A stretch of 54,728 nucleotides of DNA from Bradyrhizobiaceae bacterium (GCA_947475225.1 CANJMQ010000017.1:1-54728); one strand, 5' to 3'; positions 7,997-17,374 are shown, counted from the first letter of the stretch. Program-made: numbers and translations. The notes: a model not told the origin generated them from the letters alone.

Positions 7997-8905
7997 ATGC
8001 AACGTGGTGTCCACGCGATCCTCTATGCATTTTTTGACGCCGATGAACGGCTGGATCGGGCTTCCATGCGGCGGCAGGTAGAGGTTTGTGTCGCCGCCGG
8101 CGCTTCAGGCATTGCGGCACTCGGTCTCGCCACCGAGGTGGCGAAGCTCAGCTTCGTGGAACGCGAGATGCTGATGGAGTGGGTGGCGGAAGACCTGTGT
8201 GGCCGCCGGCCGCTCGGCTTTACGATTTTCGGACAGTCGGTCGCGGAGCAGGTGGCGATGGCGCGACGGGCTGAGGCATGCGGCGCGCATTGGCTCATCC
8301 TGCAGCCTCCGCAGGTAGGAGACTATGATAGTGCGGAATATCTTTCCTTCTTCGGCCGCGTGATGTCGGCCACGCAACTGCCCTGCGCCATCCAGAATGC
8401 GCCCCAGTATCTGGGGCGTGGCCTGTCGCACGCCGATATTGCGACGCTGCGGAGCCGGCATCCGAATTTCACCTTCATCAAGGCGGAGGCGAGTGCCGCG
8501 GATGCCGCTCAACTGAAGCGGATGGCCGGTGCAGATATCCGCGTCTTCAACGGGCGCGGCGGCCTCGAGATGATCGATTGTCTCGACGGCGGCTGCGACG
8601 GCTTCCTTCTCGCCCCCGATCTCGTCGACCATGGCGTCCGGATCATGCGGCTCTACGACGAGGGCTTCCGCGAGGAGGCCGCGCGGCTTCACGTCGAGAT
8701 CCTTCCAGCCATCAACTTCGTGATGCGCTCGATCGAACACCTGACATGTTATGGGAAGCGTTTGTTTGCTGAAAGGGTAGGGCTTGCTGTGTTCGACAGG
8801 GCACCGTCGCTGCGACCGTCTGCTGCGGAACTCGCCACGCTTGCGGCGCTTCGGCGTAACCTATCTCCCTTCCCGTCGCCACCGTCCAGACTTTCTGGGG
8901 AATAG
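7997..8905 (+). CDS. dihydrodipicolinate synthase family aldolase/dehydratase
   Basis: The 302-residue protein is the usual length for the DHDPS/N-acetylneuraminate lyase family of TIM-barrel Schiff-base enzymes. A strong GGAGGAGGG ribosome-binding site (7985-7993) selects ATG 7997 over upstream in-frame starts. Visible motifs are the GLATEVAKLSFVERE segment (equivalent to GTTGE), a Tyr-containing loop (AIQNAPQYLG) and the expected Schiff-base Lys in TFIKAEAS. Members cleave or dehydrate 2-keto-3-deoxy sugar acids. The GalD-type dehydratase and sugar importer nearby suggest a keto-deoxy acid substrate. The last 157 nt overlap the convergent regulator gene. Confidence 0.8.
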   Translation: MQRGVHAILYAFFDADERLDRASMRRQVEVCVAAGASGIAALGLATEVAKLSFVEREMLMEWVAEDLCGRRPLGFTIFGQSVAEQVAMARRAEACGAHWLILQPPQVGDYDSAEYLSFFGRVMSATQLPCAIQNAPQYLGRGLSHADIATLRSRHPNFTFIKAEASAADAAQLKRMAGADIRVFNGRGGLEMIDCLDGGCDGFLLAPDLVDHGVRIMRLYDEGFREEAARLHVEILPAINFVMRSIEHLTCYGKRLFAERVGLAVFDRAPSLRPSAAELATLAALRRNLSPFPSPPSRLSGE

Positions 8906-9630
8906 GCTGCCCTTATGTCGCGCTCCGCATCGTCGATGAGCTTGGACATGGCATCGCTCGCGCCCTTTACATCACCGCTGCTGACGCATGCCAGAATATG
9001 AGCGTGCGCGGTAACGGAGTCCGCAAGCGACAGGCCACGGAGCTGCTGACCGCGGTGGCTGGCGTAGAAGCTTTCCCGCAGGGGAAGAGCCATGCCTTCG
9101 AACAAGTAGGAGAGCACGCGGTTGCCGCTGGAGAGAGCCAGTGCTTCGTGGAAATCGGCGTCAGCCTGGTGGAAACGCGTCTGCGCCGCGGGATCGGCAC
9201 CACTGCGCCCTGCCTCCGCCGCCGCCCGCATGCGATCAAGCGCGGCCTCTGCGGCCATGATGCCCGCACGGCTGGCATGGCGCGCAGCCAGGGTGACGGA
9301 CTGGACCTCCAGCGAGCGGCGCACCTGAATGAGATCGAACAGGCACTTGGGATCGGAGCGCAAGAGCGAGGTGAGGAATTCAGCGAACACCGAGCCATCG
9401 GGCTGGCGTACGATGGCGCGGCGGCCCCGCGCCACGTCGAGCAGGCCGCGCCCCGCCAACATTTTCACCGCCTCGCGCATGGTGACCCTGCTCACACCAT
9501 AGCGCTCCGCTAGATCGGCTTCGCTCGGCAATCGCATACCGGGTGTCATGGTACCCAGCACATGCTGGGTAAGCCTGTCAGCTACGCTGATGGCCGAGGG
9601 GCGACTTGTGTCTGGTGCGGGCATGGTCAT
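8749..9630 (-). CDS. FadR-type GntR transcriptional regulator (FCD domain)
   Basis: The 293-residue protein has an N-terminal winged helix (PSEADLAERYGVSRVTMREA, residues 36-55) and an all-helical FCD ligand domain (residues about 90-235) with the usual metal-site histidines (DADFHEAL, TAHAHIL). The start at 9630 has a second Met two codons later. The last 50 residues after RAAY are Ser/Gly-rich, not typical of the family, and are encoded opposite the aldolase 3' end. The ancestral stop has probably been lost and the frame extended. An 11-bp FadR-type operator lies 5 nt upstream of the start, which suggests autorepression, and a second one precedes the divergent importer operon. The inducer is likely the sugar acid or an intermediate. 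Confidence 0.87.
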   Translation of the reverse strand: MTMPAPDTSRPSAISVADRLTQHVLGTMTPGMRLPSEADLAERYGVSRVTMREAVKMLAGRGLLDVARGRRAIVRQPDGSVFAEFLTSLLRSDPKCLFDLIQVRRSLEVQSVTLAARHASRAGIMAAEAALDRMRAAAEAGRSGADPAAQTRFHQADADFHEALALSSGNRVLSYLFEGMALPLRESFYASHRGQQLRGLSLADSVTAHAHILACVSSGDVKGASDAMSKLIDDAERDIRAAYSPESLDGGDGKGDRLRRSAASVASSAADGRSDGALSNTASPTLSANKRFP

Positions 9631-9634
9631 AAAC

Positions 9635-9645
9635 TTGTATTACAA
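9635..9645. promoter_or_regulatory. GntR/FadR-type operator
   Basis: TTGTATTACAA is a perfect palindrome (TTGT-ATT-ACAA) and fits the TNGTNNNACNA consensus for FadR-subfamily regulators. It sits 5 nt before the start codon of the GntR gene, so it probably serves autorepression. Confidence 0.65.
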
Positions 9646-9776
9646 CTTTGGTTGCAAAGCACAATACCGATGTTGCGCAGCACCACCAATTCAAGCCCAG
9701 ACTGCTCCGAAAATCGCTAAAACGCAAGGTCATGACAATTTCTTCTGTCCGACTGTCGGAAACTGTCTTTACAGAG

Positions 9777-9787
9777 TTGTATGACTA
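9777..9787. promoter_or_regulatory. second GntR/FadR-type operator, importer promoter side
   Basis: TTGTATGACTA fits TNGTNNNACNA and shares TTGTAT with the first site. It lies 82 nt before the binding-protein gene, where a repressor could block its promoter. Confidence 0.5.
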
Positions 9788-9868
9788 CTTTAACATTCCT
9801 CCCCGGCGCCATCCGGCCCAGAGACCGGCCTTCAAGCCGGCGTCACACATCGTCTCGGGAGGACTTTG

Positions 9869-10879
<1,011 letters not shown>

Positions 10880-10888
10880 CGCTTCGCT

Positions 10889-10915
10889 GCGGCGGCCTCC
10901 ACCCGGGGGCCGCCG
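10889..10915 (+). terminator. intercistronic GC-rich hairpin behind the binding-protein gene
   Basis: CGGCGGCC (10890-10897) pairs with GGCCGCCG (10908-10915) around a 10-nt loop, followed by only three Ts. A hairpin here is common in importer operons, where it stabilises or partly terminates the message so that more binding protein than membrane components is made. Confidence 0.5.
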
Positions 10916-10942
10916 TTTACATTCCGACCCTGAAGAGGCTCC

Positions 10943-11731
10943 ATGTCCCAGGCGAACAATGACGGCACTGCATCCGTGCCGGTGATCGAACTCCGCAACG
11001 TGTCGAAGACCTTCGGGGAGGTGCGCTCGCTGTCGGAGATCGACTTCAAGGTCCATCCCGGCGAGATCGTCGGGCTGCTGGGCGACAATGGTGCCGGCAA
11101 GTCGACGCTGGTCAAGACCGTGATGGGCTTCCACCGCCCCGATTCAGGTGGCGAGGTCTTCTTCAAGGGCCGGCGCATCGACGACTGGTCGGTGGCGCGC
11201 GCCCGTGGCCTCGGGATCGAGACCGTCTACCAGGAACGCGCACTCTGCGAGAAGCAACCAATCTGGCGCAACATGTTCATGGGCCGCGAACTGCGCAACA
11301 CGTGGGGCCTGCTCGACGTCCAGCGCATGCGTGCGGAATGCGCACGGCTGATGAGTGAGCACATGGGCTTCACCTCCGCCGCGGTTCACCCCGACAATGT
11401 GGTGACCACCATGTCAGGCGGCGAGAAGCAGGGCGTCGCCATCACACGTGCGCTCTATTTCGATGCCGAGCTCGTCATCCTCGACGAGCCGACCATGGGC
11501 CTCTCGCTGACCGAAACCAAGAAGACGCTCGATTTCGTTGGCAACATCAAGAAGGCAGGCAAGTCCGCCATCTTCATCGACCACAATATCTTCCACGTCT
11601 ACCCGGTGGTGGACAGGCTCTATGTGCTCGACCGCGGCAAGGTGGCCGGCGTCTATGACAAGAGCCAGATCACCATGGACCAGCTGATCGAGCGGCTCTA
11701 TCACGTCGCCCGTACCGGCTCGCTGCATTGA
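10943..11731 (+). CDS. sugar ABC transporter ATP-binding protein
   Basis: The 262-residue protein is a single ATPase domain, unlike the double RbsA type. It has Walker A GDNGAGKST, the signature MSGGEKQGVAITRAL, Walker B VILDEPTMGLS and the H-loop FIDHN. It would energise import together with the permease that starts 10 nt downstream. The N-terminal 17 residues before IELRNVSKTF are extra. Confidence 0.9.
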   Translation: MSQANNDGTASVPVIELRNVSKTFGEVRSLSEIDFKVHPGEIVGLLGDNGAGKSTLVKTVMGFHRPDSGGEVFFKGRRIDDWSVARARGLGIETVYQERALCEKQPIWRNMFMGRELRNTWGLLDVQRMRAECARLMSEHMGFTSAAVHPDNVVTTMSGGEKQGVAITRALYFDAELVILDEPTMGLSLTETKKTLDFVGNIKKAGKSAIFIDHNIFHVYPVVDRLYVLDRGKVAGVYDKSQITMDQLIERLYHVARTGSLH

Positions 11732-11740
11732 GGGGACACC

Positions 11741-12766
11741 ATGTCGACTGAAACCCAGAAGGCACGGCGGCCAGCCGACAACCGCGTGGCGCCGCCCTCA
11801 TGGCTGCGCCGCTACGGTTCGCAGCTTGGCATCATCGGCGTCGGCATCGCCATGTGGTTGGGCTTCGTGCTGGCCGCCCCCGCCGTCTTCACCAATATCG
11901 ACATCTACAAGGCCTTTGCCCAGACCACACCGCAGTTCGGCATCATCGCGCTGGCCCTCACCTTCGTCGTCATCACCGGCGAGATTGATCTCTCCTTTCC
12001 ATCGATCATGGCGCTCGGCACGGCGGCCTTCTGCCTGCTTGCGCAGGCGAGTGTCCCCTGGCCGCTGGCTCTTCTGGGCGCCTTCGTGGTGGGCGCCATC
12101 TGTGGTTGGATCAACGGCACACTGGTGGCCAGGCTCAACATACCCTCGCTCGTCATCACCATCGGCACGTCCTTCCTGTTCCGCGGCCTCGAGCTGGTGT
12201 TGATGAACGGTACCGGCGTGCCGCTGACGGCGGACAAGTATCCCGCCCTGCACGCCATCTTCAGGGAGCCGGTCTGGGGCATGCCGGTGCAGACGCTTTG
12301 GATGATCGCCATCGGCGTCGCGCTATGGCTGCTCCTCAACCGTTCGCGCTTCGGCGCGCATGTCTTCCTCGTCGGCGACAACCCGACCAGTGCGCGCCTG
12401 ATGGGCATCGATGTGGTGCGGGTGAAGACACGGGCCTTCACCCTGGTCGGCGTAATCGCGGTGCTCGCGGGCATCATGACATCGATCTACGGCTATTACT
12501 TCTGGCCGACGACAGGCGACGGCTTTTTACTCAACACCATTGCGTCGGTCTTCCTCGGCGGCACCTCGGTGTTCGGCGGTACAGGCTCGATCGTCGGGTC
12601 CTTCGTCGCCTCCTACATCATTGGCGCCATCAACGCGGGCATCGTGTCCGCAGGCATCAATGCATTCTATACGCAGCTGTGCTTCGGTCTGGTCATCGTG
12701 GTCTCGGTGGTGCTCCAGACCATCATCGAGCGCCGCATCCGACGGCAGTCGATTACCGGGCGGTGA
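11741..12766 (+). CDS. sugar ABC transporter permease (RbsC family)
   Basis: This 341-residue inner-membrane protein has about eight to ten hydrophobic segments. It carries the family hallmarks LALTFVVITGEIDLSFPSIMALG near residue 70 and the late glycine-rich segment FLGGTSVFGGTGSIVGSF. It sits 10 nt after the ATPase gene and 5 nt before the dehydratase gene, so the operon is tight. Confidence 0.9.
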   Translation: MSTETQKARRPADNRVAPPSWLRRYGSQLGIIGVGIAMWLGFVLAAPAVFTNIDIYKAFAQTTPQFGIIALALTFVVITGEIDLSFPSIMALGTAAFCLLAQASVPWPLALLGAFVVGAICGWINGTLVARLNIPSLVITIGTSFLFRGLELVLMNGTGVPLTADKYPALHAIFREPVWGMPVQTLWMIAIGVALWLLLNRSRFGAHVFLVGDNPTSARLMGIDVVRVKTRAFTLVGVIAVLAGIMTSIYGYYFWPTTGDGFLLNTIASVFLGGTSVFGGTGSIVGSFVASYIIGAINAGIVSAGINAFYTQLCFGLVIVVSVVLQTIIERRIRRQSITGR

Positions 12767-12771
12767 CGCCG

Positions 12772-13935
12772 ATGAGGATCACCTCAATCCGCAGCTTCGT
12801 GGTCAATGCGAAGCTCCGCAACTGGATCTTCGTGAGGGTGGAGACCGATGTGCCCGGTCTCTATGGCCTCGGCGAGGCAACGCTCGAATTCCAGACGCGT
12901 GCCGTCGCCGGCGCCATCGACGACCTCGCCCAGCTTGTCATCGGCGAGGACCCTCTGAACACCGAGCATCTGTGGCAGGTCATGTTCCGTCACCCCTTCT
13001 TCAAGGGTGGGATCGTCACCATGTCGGCGCTCTCTGGCATCGACCAGGCGCTGCATGACATCAAAGCGAAGCATCTCGGCATTCCGCTGTGGCAGCTCCT
13101 CGGCGGACTGTGCCGCAAGCGGCTGCGCATGTACGACCACCTGGGCGGTGGCAATTCCGAAGCGGTCTACAATTCCGCTGCCGCCTCTTCCTTCCGCGAG
13201 AAAGCGGCGCAATCACGCGCCGACGGCTTCACCGCAGTCAAGATCCTTGCCGTCGGCAAGACGGCGCCGCTCGACGGCCTCGCGGCCCTCAGGGAGGCGG
13301 AAGAGTTGATGGCCGCGGCGCGCGAGGGCGGCGGCGAGGATATGGACATCATGGTCGACCTCCACGGCCGCAGCAGTGCTGCCATGGCGATCCAATATAC
13401 CAAGGTGCTCGAGCCCTATCGGCCCTTCTTCATCGAAGAACCCTGCCAGCCTGAAGACTGGCGCGGCACGGCACGGGTAGCGCGCGCAACAGCGGTGCCC
13501 ATCGCCGCGGGCGAGCGTCTGGTGCATCGCCATGAATTCCTCCACCTGCTGCAGGCCGAGGCAATCGCTGTTGCCCAGCCCGACGTGTGCCATGCCGGCG
13601 GCCTGACGGAGGTGAAGCGCATCGCCGCGCTGTGCGATGCCTATGGCGTCTCGATGGCGCCGCACAATCCGCTTGGCCCCATCGCCACCATGGTGAACAT
13701 CCACCTGGGCTTTGCCACGCCGAACTTCCTGATCCAGGAAGTGATGCGCTCCGACGTGCCGTGGCGCGACGAAATCATCTCCGGCGTCACCCCCATCGTC
13801 GGCGGCTATGTTGAGCCAGGCATGGCGCCCGGTATCGGCGTTGAAATCAATTTCGAGGCCGCGAAGAAATATCCCTTCAGCGAGGTACAGCCGATCCAGT
13901 GGTACCAGCACGACGGTAGCGTGGCGGACTGGTGA
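12772..13935 (+). CDS. mandelate racemase/muconate lactonizing family sugar-acid dehydratase (GalD-like)
   Basis: The 387-residue protein starts at ATG 12772 (MRITSIRSFVVNAK), 5 nt after the permease stop. A much longer upstream frame exists but would overlap the permease and is rejected. It has the enolase-superfamily capping domain, then the barrel with metal ligands in MVDLHGRSS (Asp), FIEEP (Glu) and AAGER (Glu). The PHNPLGPIA segment carries the general-base His. The run LEPYRPFFIEEP and QPDVCHAGGLTE closely follow D-galactonate dehydratase. Such enzymes remove water from aldonates to give 2-keto-3-deoxy acids, the type of compound handled by the DHDPS-family gene at 7997. The exact sugar cannot be read from sequence. 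Confidence 0.85.
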   Translation: MRITSIRSFVVNAKLRNWIFVRVETDVPGLYGLGEATLEFQTRAVAGAIDDLAQLVIGEDPLNTEHLWQVMFRHPFFKGGIVTMSALSGIDQALHDIKAKHLGIPLWQLLGGLCRKRLRMYDHLGGGNSEAVYNSAAASSFREKAAQSRADGFTAVKILAVGKTAPLDGLAALREAEELMAAAREGGGEDMDIMVDLHGRSSAAMAIQYTKVLEPYRPFFIEEPCQPEDWRGTARVARATAVPIAAGERLVHRHEFLHLLQAEAIAVAQPDVCHAGGLTEVKRIAALCDAYGVSMAPHNPLGPIATMVNIHLGFATPNFLIQEVMRSDVPWRDEIISGVTPIVGGYVEPGMAPGIGVEINFEAAKKYPFSEVQPIQWYQHDGSVADW

Positions 13936-14699
13936 TGGCGGGCCGGCTCCACGACCAGCATGTCTTTGTCACCGGCGGCAGCCGTGGTATCGGCGCGGCA
14001 ATCGTCGAGAAGGCGTTGGCCGAGGGGGCTCGCGTCTCCTTCATCGATATCGAGCAGCAGGCGGGCGAGGCTCTTCTTGCTTCGCTGCAAACGAAATGCT
14101 GCTATTTCGGAGTTGGCAGTGTCACGTCCGCCGCCGACATTGCAGGCGTCCACAACGAGGCCGTGAAGCGCTTCGGTCCGGTCACCGGCCTCGTCAACAA
14201 TGCCGGCCGCAACTCATATGCCGATCCGGTCGCCATGACGGAGACGGACTGGGACGATGTCTTCGCCGTCGACCTCAAGGCCGCCTGGCTGGTGGCGCGC
14301 CAGGTGCTGCCGGCGATGATTGCCCAGCAGCGCGGCAGTATCGTCAACATCGCCTCCATCCATGCCGATATGACCTACCCTGGTTTCTTCCCCTACGCCG
14401 CGGCGAAGTCGGGCCTCGTCGGGCTTACCCGCTCGCTGGCGCTCGATATGGGCAAGCATCAGATCCGGGTCAACGCGCTGTCGCCGGGCTATACCGAGAC
14501 ATTCCTGGTGAAGGAGTTCTTCGAGAAGAATGATGCATCGCTCCGCCAGAAGGTTCTGGACGCTCATCCCTTGGAACGGATGGGCACCCCTGTCGAGATC
14601 GCCAATTGTGTAGCCTTCCTGCTTTCTGACGAGGCTTCCTTCGTGACCGGGTCTAACTGGCGGGTAGATGGTGGATTGAGCGCGCGCTTTGCGGGTTAG
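13935..14699 (+). CDS. short-chain dehydrogenase/reductase (SDR)
   Basis: The 254-residue protein has the NAD(P) fingerprint VTGGSRGIG at residues 10-18, NNAGRN, a catalytic Ser in NIASIHAD and the YAAAKSG active-site motif. Its ATG overlaps the dehydratase stop (TGATG), so it is translationally coupled. In this operon it probably oxidises the incoming sugar or a keto-deoxy intermediate. It is the last gene before the integrase island. Confidence 0.88.
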   Translation: MAGRLHDQHVFVTGGSRGIGAAIVEKALAEGARVSFIDIEQQAGEALLASLQTKCCYFGVGSVTSAADIAGVHNEAVKRFGPVTGLVNNAGRNSYADPVAMTETDWDDVFAVDLKAAWLVARQVLPAMIAQQRGSIVNIASIHADMTYPGFFPYAAAKSGLVGLTRSLALDMGKHQIRVNALSPGYTETFLVKEFFEKNDASLRQKVLDAHPLERMGTPVEIANCVAFLLSDEASFVTGSNWRVDGGLSARFAG

Positions 14700-14810
14700 A
14701 GACATCGAGAACAGGGCCGCCGGTTCTAAGACGAGATAGAGAGTCACTGATCAGCCCCCAACGTGTGTTCCGGCTTGAATGTTAGTGCATGATTGGCTTG
14801 GAAGAACGAA

Positions 14811-15107
14811 GCAGAAAGTGAATACCGCAAAGCCCCCGTTGTCATCACAACCGAGCGGGAAAATCCGACGTGTTCCTGAGTAATCGTGAACACGTTCGCG
14901 AGTTGGTTTCGATCTCTGGGCTTCACGGGCGCCTCAAGCCACAGCTGATGTTGGACGGCGATTGCGGACTTGGCTAGACATGTTTCGACAGCCGGAAGAT
15001 CGCCAAGAGATATTCAAATCCGAGCAGGGCGTTCAGCGTCAGGTACCACACAGTGCTACATAGAGCATGATGCTGGCGCGACAAGGCGAGTGGTGGAGAT
15101 CACGTGA
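14811..15107 (+). pseudogene. small tyrosine recombinase, fossil copy 1
   Basis: Over some 300 nt this stretch aligns with the 3' half of the intact small recombinase at 17375. SEYRKAPVVITTER corresponds to SDYRNSPYVVTSER. 'atcgtgaacacgttcgcgag' corresponds to 'atcgtgaacaagttcgcggg'. The end reads RVVEIT-stop against RVVELT-stop. The active-site codons HSGRRTA are now HS-stop-CWTA, and there are frame changes and a degraded Tyr region. Weaker similarity may reach back to 14776. It stands directly upstream of the glycosyltransferase gene, as the intact copy stands upstream of the sulfotransferase-like gene. Confidence 0.8.
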
Positions 15108-15170
15108 AACGCCTATTGTCCAGTCGTATCGGCGCCAAGGTCAACCGATATCGTAAAGGAGATGATTCAG

Positions 15171-16184
15171 TTGAAGAACATCTGCATCGTGACTCGCCAC
15201 CCTTTCTGGAAAGAGCCCCTTGGAAATGGAACTCTGATGCGATCAAGACACAGAATGCTTTCGAATCTTTGTGATAATCTATTCGTCTTGTTCATTACCA
15301 AGTCAGATGAAAAATGCCCACTCCGCAACGGTGCAACACTTAAGGTGCAAGATCGGATCACACCACAGAACATCGCCAGTCTGGTGCACTTTATTAAACA
15401 AGAATTCATTGATATTTGTTATTTCTCTTATAATCTGTTCGGTAATATCGCTTCTCAACTGCCTTGTAAGACGGTTGTTGAGATTCACGATGTCCTGCAT
15501 CTTAGACAGGAGCAATTTCAAAAATATGGCTACGACGCACCAATTGAAGTGGATAAGCACGCAGAACTAGCGAGTCTCAAGCAATACGACTGGATCGTTA
15601 GCTTAAACCTCGATGAGGTGGATTATCTCAACAAGAACTCGTTGAGTAACGCGGTCTATGTTCCGCCAACAATGGAATTCCGGCGCATACCCAAACGTCA
15701 AGATGGTGAAATTTGCGCCGGCTTCATAGGCTCTTCCGCCAAGCCGAACATCGATGGATTGGTAAATTCAATTCATTACATTCGTGAGTTTCCCAGCTTG
15801 GTATTTGCCGGAGCAATCAGCCATCAATCTATCCTCGAACAGGTCCCATCGCAAAATCTCGAAAGAATGGGCATAATACCTGATGTGACGTTGTTCTACT
15901 CGCGAATCGACATCGCACTTAGCCCCATAAGGTTTGGTGCTGGACTGAAGATCAAGGTCTTTGAAGCACTCGCCTATGGAAAGCGCTTAATAGCCACTCG
16001 TCATTCAATTTCAGGTTTCCCCCAAGGTATAGAGAGCATAGTCTCCGTGGAGGATGATTTTGCAAAATGGAACGTTAATCTGCTTCAACAAACAATGGCA
16101 ATTCAGGAGTCAAAAATTGAGGAATACTTCTGTGCTAACTTTTCGTCATCTTCAACAGAGAAAATCATGCGTTCAATACTCTAA
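15171..16184 (+). CDS. glycosyltransferase, GT4-like (island cargo)
   Basis: The 337-residue protein begins KNICIVTRHPFW and ends with the GT-B nucleotide-sugar region (IALSPIRFGAGLKIKVFEAL, then ATRHSISGFP). It probably adds a sugar to a surface or lipid-linked glycan in the cytoplasm. I chose TTG 15171 because AAGGAG (15156-15161) lies 9 nt before it. The in-frame ATG 15162 directly abuts that site and would be too close. The gene is clearly AT-richer than the genes on either side of the island, a sign of transfer. It ends 12 nt before the fossil tail of a large recombinase gene on the other strand. Confidence 0.8.
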   Translation: MKNICIVTRHPFWKEPLGNGTLMRSRHRMLSNLCDNLFVLFITKSDEKCPLRNGATLKVQDRITPQNIASLVHFIKQEFIDICYFSYNLFGNIASQLPCKTVVEIHDVLHLRQEQFQKYGYDAPIEVDKHAELASLKQYDWIVSLNLDEVDYLNKNSLSNAVYVPPTMEFRRIPKRQDGEICAGFIGSSAKPNIDGLVNSIHYIREFPSLVFAGAISHQSILEQVPSQNLERMGIIPDVTLFYSRIDIALSPIRFGAGLKIKVFEALAYGKRLIATRHSISGFPQGIESIVSVEDDFAKWNVNLLQQTMAIQESKIEEYFCANFSSSSTEKIMRSIL

Positions 16185-16196
16185 ACCAAAAATCCA

Positions 16197-16234
16197 GTTT
16201 TCCATCGACCAACCGACCGCTCCGACTTTTTCCG
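16197..16234 (-). pseudogene. C-terminal tail of a large tyrosine recombinase (fossil)
   Basis: Read leftwards this encodes KVGAVGWSMEN, matching the last ten residues of the intact large recombinase (KIGAVDWLME) at 7 of 10 positions. DNA similarity starts with 'ttccatcgaccaa' against 'ttccatcaaccaa' at 18746. The stop codon itself has mutated. The position equivalent to that stop lies 12 nt after the cargo stop, as in the intact module. Confidence 0.72.
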
Positions 16235-16470
16235 TCGTGAACGCCTCGTCCAACGCTATCGTGAACAAGTTTGCCGCTTGGAATCGGGCGCCTGGCATTA
16301 CGGGAGCCTCAAGCCATAGCGGTCGGCGAACCGTTATCCCGAATTGGGTTAGAAAAATATTTCCAGTAGGTGGATGACTGAGAGATGTTCAAATCCTAGC
16401 GGGACACACAACTCTAAGCACGACGTAGCCAAGCATCGAGGCTGATGCGGGTGCGATGAGGCGTGTAGTT
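16234..16470 (+). pseudogene. small tyrosine recombinase, fossil copy 2
   Basis: The stretch keeps the frame of the C-terminal 75 residues of the small recombinase without a frameshift. SHSGRRTVIPNWVRKI corresponds to SHSGRRTAITNWARKI, and LRDVQILAGHTTLSTT to LRDVQILAGHSALSTT. Two codons have become stops (S to TGA, Q to TAG), and the catalytic Tyr of RYIEAD is now Ser (PSIEAD). It joins directly onto the tail of a large recombinase on the other strand, so the N-terminal parts of both genes were lost at one junction. Confidence 0.85.
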
Positions 16471-16518
16471 TACATATACTATACTTAGCATTAGTTAACA
16501 GGAGTAGGCAGTCAAAAA

Positions 16519-17328
16519 TTAGTTACAGAGATAAGCCAAAGTCTTAGTTGGCCAGGTCCATCGCCCAAGTACCAATTGATTACCTTGTATGCCGTCTAAC
16601 ACCGCGTAGCTCCCATCCGCTGAACCATTAAAACGGTACATAAGATACCTGTAGCTACTTATGTATTCTGAACCTCCGTAAGTTACGAAGATATTGCCCT
16701 TTTACCCGTCATAAGGATTGGTGGGATTTGGAAGACCAACAGCGTCCATAAACGCCTGAATATTAGACACTGACGAACCGTATTGCGCCTTGATTGTGTT
16801 CCATTCAGCGAGGGTGGCAGTCGAGCCAAACTCAGACTTCACTCCGCCAACAACATCGGCGTTGGAGTTGTAGGTATTTGACGTCAGGCTATAACAAGAA
16901 TAGGCCGGAGGATCGTTGGAGCACAAAATTTTACCTGCCAGATCAAAACCGATCACGTTGCCACCAGCGGAGCATTTTTGACCAGCATATGTATTTGGAC
17001 CTGTATCTCCCTTTAGACCCTGAGGACCCGTGTTGCCTTGAGCACCAACAGAACCTTGAGGCCCCGTCTGACCCTGAGCACCCGTAGCACCAGCGGGACC
17101 TTGCGCGCCTGTCGCACCAGCAACGCCTGTCGAGCCCTGAGGGCCGGTAGCTCCAGCGGCACCGGTGTCGCCTTTAGCTCCAGCAGCTCCGGTCGGTCCA
17201 GCGGGTCCAGTAACGCCTGTCTCACCGCCAGTTCCACTAGCTCCTATACTTTCACAACGAGTTCGGCCAAGCCGTTGAATTAACTATCGCGCCGAGAAGC
17301 AGTGGTAGTCTTTAATTCTTATACTCAT
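16519..17328 (-). pseudogene. collagen-like protein gene with two in-frame stop codons
   Basis: One frame of exactly 270 codons runs from ATG 17328 (AGGTGA ribosome-binding site 7-8 nt upstream) to TAA 16519-16521. It contains 28 uninterrupted Gly-X-Y triplets (codons 29-112, e.g. [15 protein letters not shown]). A Cys-containing C-terminal domain follows ([20 protein letters not shown] ... WTWPTKTLAYLCN). The frame is broken only by TAG at codon 15 (17284-17286) and TAA at codon 209 (16702-16704). No frameshift is visible, and sequence after the second stop is as protein-like as before it. Collagen-like proteins of this kind are surface fibres or phage tail-fibre parts. It probably no longer makes full-length product. 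Confidence 0.85.
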
Positions 17329-17374
17329 TATATTTTCACCTAATGGTTGAAAACTTAATGAGTGGGAATCGCCC

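Noticed and set aside
12106-12771. Long N-terminal extension of the GalD-type dehydratase frame
   Set aside because: It overlaps the permease gene in another frame, is arginine/histidine-rich and unlike any family; ATG 12772 starts the conserved part.
14700-15160. Left copy of the tRNA-Gly 3' end as attachment site
   Set aside because: Looked for by eye and not found; only the recombinase fossil was recognisable.
17013-17237. Leu/Val/Arg-rich minus-strand frame over the collagen repeats
   Set aside because: It is the shifted reading of the Gly-X-Y repeat, not a separate protein.
16519-17328. Stop-codon recoding in the collagen-like gene
   Set aside because: The two stops are different codons without a recoding signal; recent nonsense mutations are simpler.
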